A stretch of DNA of 64,000 nucleotides from positions 17,026-81,025 of the forward strand of contig JAFKMU010000060.1 of the NCBI GenBank assembly GCA_017305195.1, given 5' to 3'. A program made the translations under genes and the position numbers. Below the pieces are notes generated by a model, which saw only the letters and a list, made by a program, of their open reading frames with translations, had not been told where the DNA came from and did not search any database. Shown here piece by piece: positions 63,855-64,000 of this stretch (its first letter is position 1; each line of letters opens with the position of its first letter). Source of the stretch: Verrucomicrobiota bacterium. Its GTDB lineage: Bacteria > Verrucomicrobiota > Verrucomicrobiia > Chthoniobacterales > Terrimicrobiaceae.

Positions 63855-64000
63855 GGGCGTGTTAACGTAAATATCTTTCCTGGGGGCGTAGAAAAGGTTA
63901 AGCGGGAAAGATGGAGTTAAGTGAGGAGCACTACGAAAGGATAGAGCATTGCTTTCCGAAGCACCGAGGCAGCTTGAAGTACAGTAATCTCAAGGCCTTG
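63855..64000 (+). mobile_element. left end of IS5-type insertion sequence (cut by window edge)
   Basis: Beyond the metallophosphoesterase start the sequence becomes AT-richer and begins with GGGCGTGTTAACGT, preceded by CTAG. This looks like an inverted-repeat end followed by a short leader and the transposase gene. The exact boundary and the target duplication cannot be checked because the right end is outside the window. Confidence 0.55.
63911..64000 (+). CDS. IS5-family transposase (partial)
   Basis: Thirty in-frame codons to the right edge: MELSEEHYERIEHCFPKHRG followed by SLKYSNLKAL. The opening MELS/TxEQxxxIExxLP is the usual start of IS5-group transposases (DUF4096-like helical domain). 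The rest, including the DDE core, is outside the window. Confidence 0.7.
   Translation, partial: MELSEEHYERIEHCFPKHRGSLKYSNLKAL

Overview
The window comes from a GC-rich (about 60% GC) member of the Verrucomicrobiota, most likely the Chthoniobacter/Terrimicrobium (Spartobacteria) side. The pointers are three genes resembling the 'Verru_Chthon' pseudopilin cassette, two PEP-CTERM proteins, autotransporter-type beta-strand repeat proteins, many ATGA-coupled gene pairs, weak or absent Shine-Dalgarno sequences, and a wealth of glycan-handling genes with LacI, AraC and LuxR regulators. The assignment to a lineage is inference; the gene families are read from the sequence.

Layout. 1-5564: pseudopilin cassette (C, D, A order; B would lie just off the left edge). 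5648-8683: GH2 glycosidase. 8885-15792 (minus): carbohydrate locus reading LacI regulator, then Gfo/Idh/MocA oxidoreductase, MFS transporter, GH94-type phosphorylase and a LamG-like protein, with arrays of TTTCCGGAAA-type sites in front of both the regulator and the oxidoreductase. 15947-20251 (plus): surface cluster of a PEP-CTERM repeat protein, a CBM-like secreted protein, an H-X9-DG pseudopilin and a parallel beta-helix protein, converging on a secreted beta-propeller protein. 21590-24298: disturbed region around yifB/comM with an IS3 remnant at its 3' side and, at its 5' side, a low-GC orphan gene plus a diverged second copy of the yifB 5' end. 24472-30234: MGMT-like protein, GH5 glycosidase, tRNA-Cys, a gene-poor stretch, an NHL-repeat PEP-CTERM protein, a LuxR-type regulator and a beta-carbonic anhydrase. 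30371-39500: LytS/LytR-like two-component pair followed by a 2268-residue autotransporter. 39504-48120: lexA with its own palindrome, MYG1-like protein, TMEM43-like protein, glutamate dehydrogenase, split ThrE-type exporter, TPR-like protein and L,D-transpeptidase. 48201-54749 (minus): AddA/AddB-type helicase-nuclease with a SRPBCC-like gene. 54865-56587: rpsU, an epimerase-like protein and a secreted CHAP-like protein. 56593-62530: sugar-related genes with LacI and AraC regulators, including an AKR-ADH-RbsD/FucU run. 62609-62962: tmRNA. 62999-63844: metallophosphoesterase, with an IS5-type element beginning just upstream of it and running off the right edge.

How the parts fit: most accessory genes concern acquisition and processing of plant or algal glycans (GH2, GH5, GH94, LamG/CBM modules, beta-helix, MFS transporter, sugar oxidoreductases, RbsD/FucU mutarotase), each small locus having its own local regulator. 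The window has no CRISPR array, rRNA or prophage that I can see. The most unusual spots are the yifB neighbourhood, the helically phased operator arrays of the LacI locus, the lexA palindrome touching its start codon, and a palindromic element shared by the tRNA-Cys and carbonic anhydrase upstream regions.
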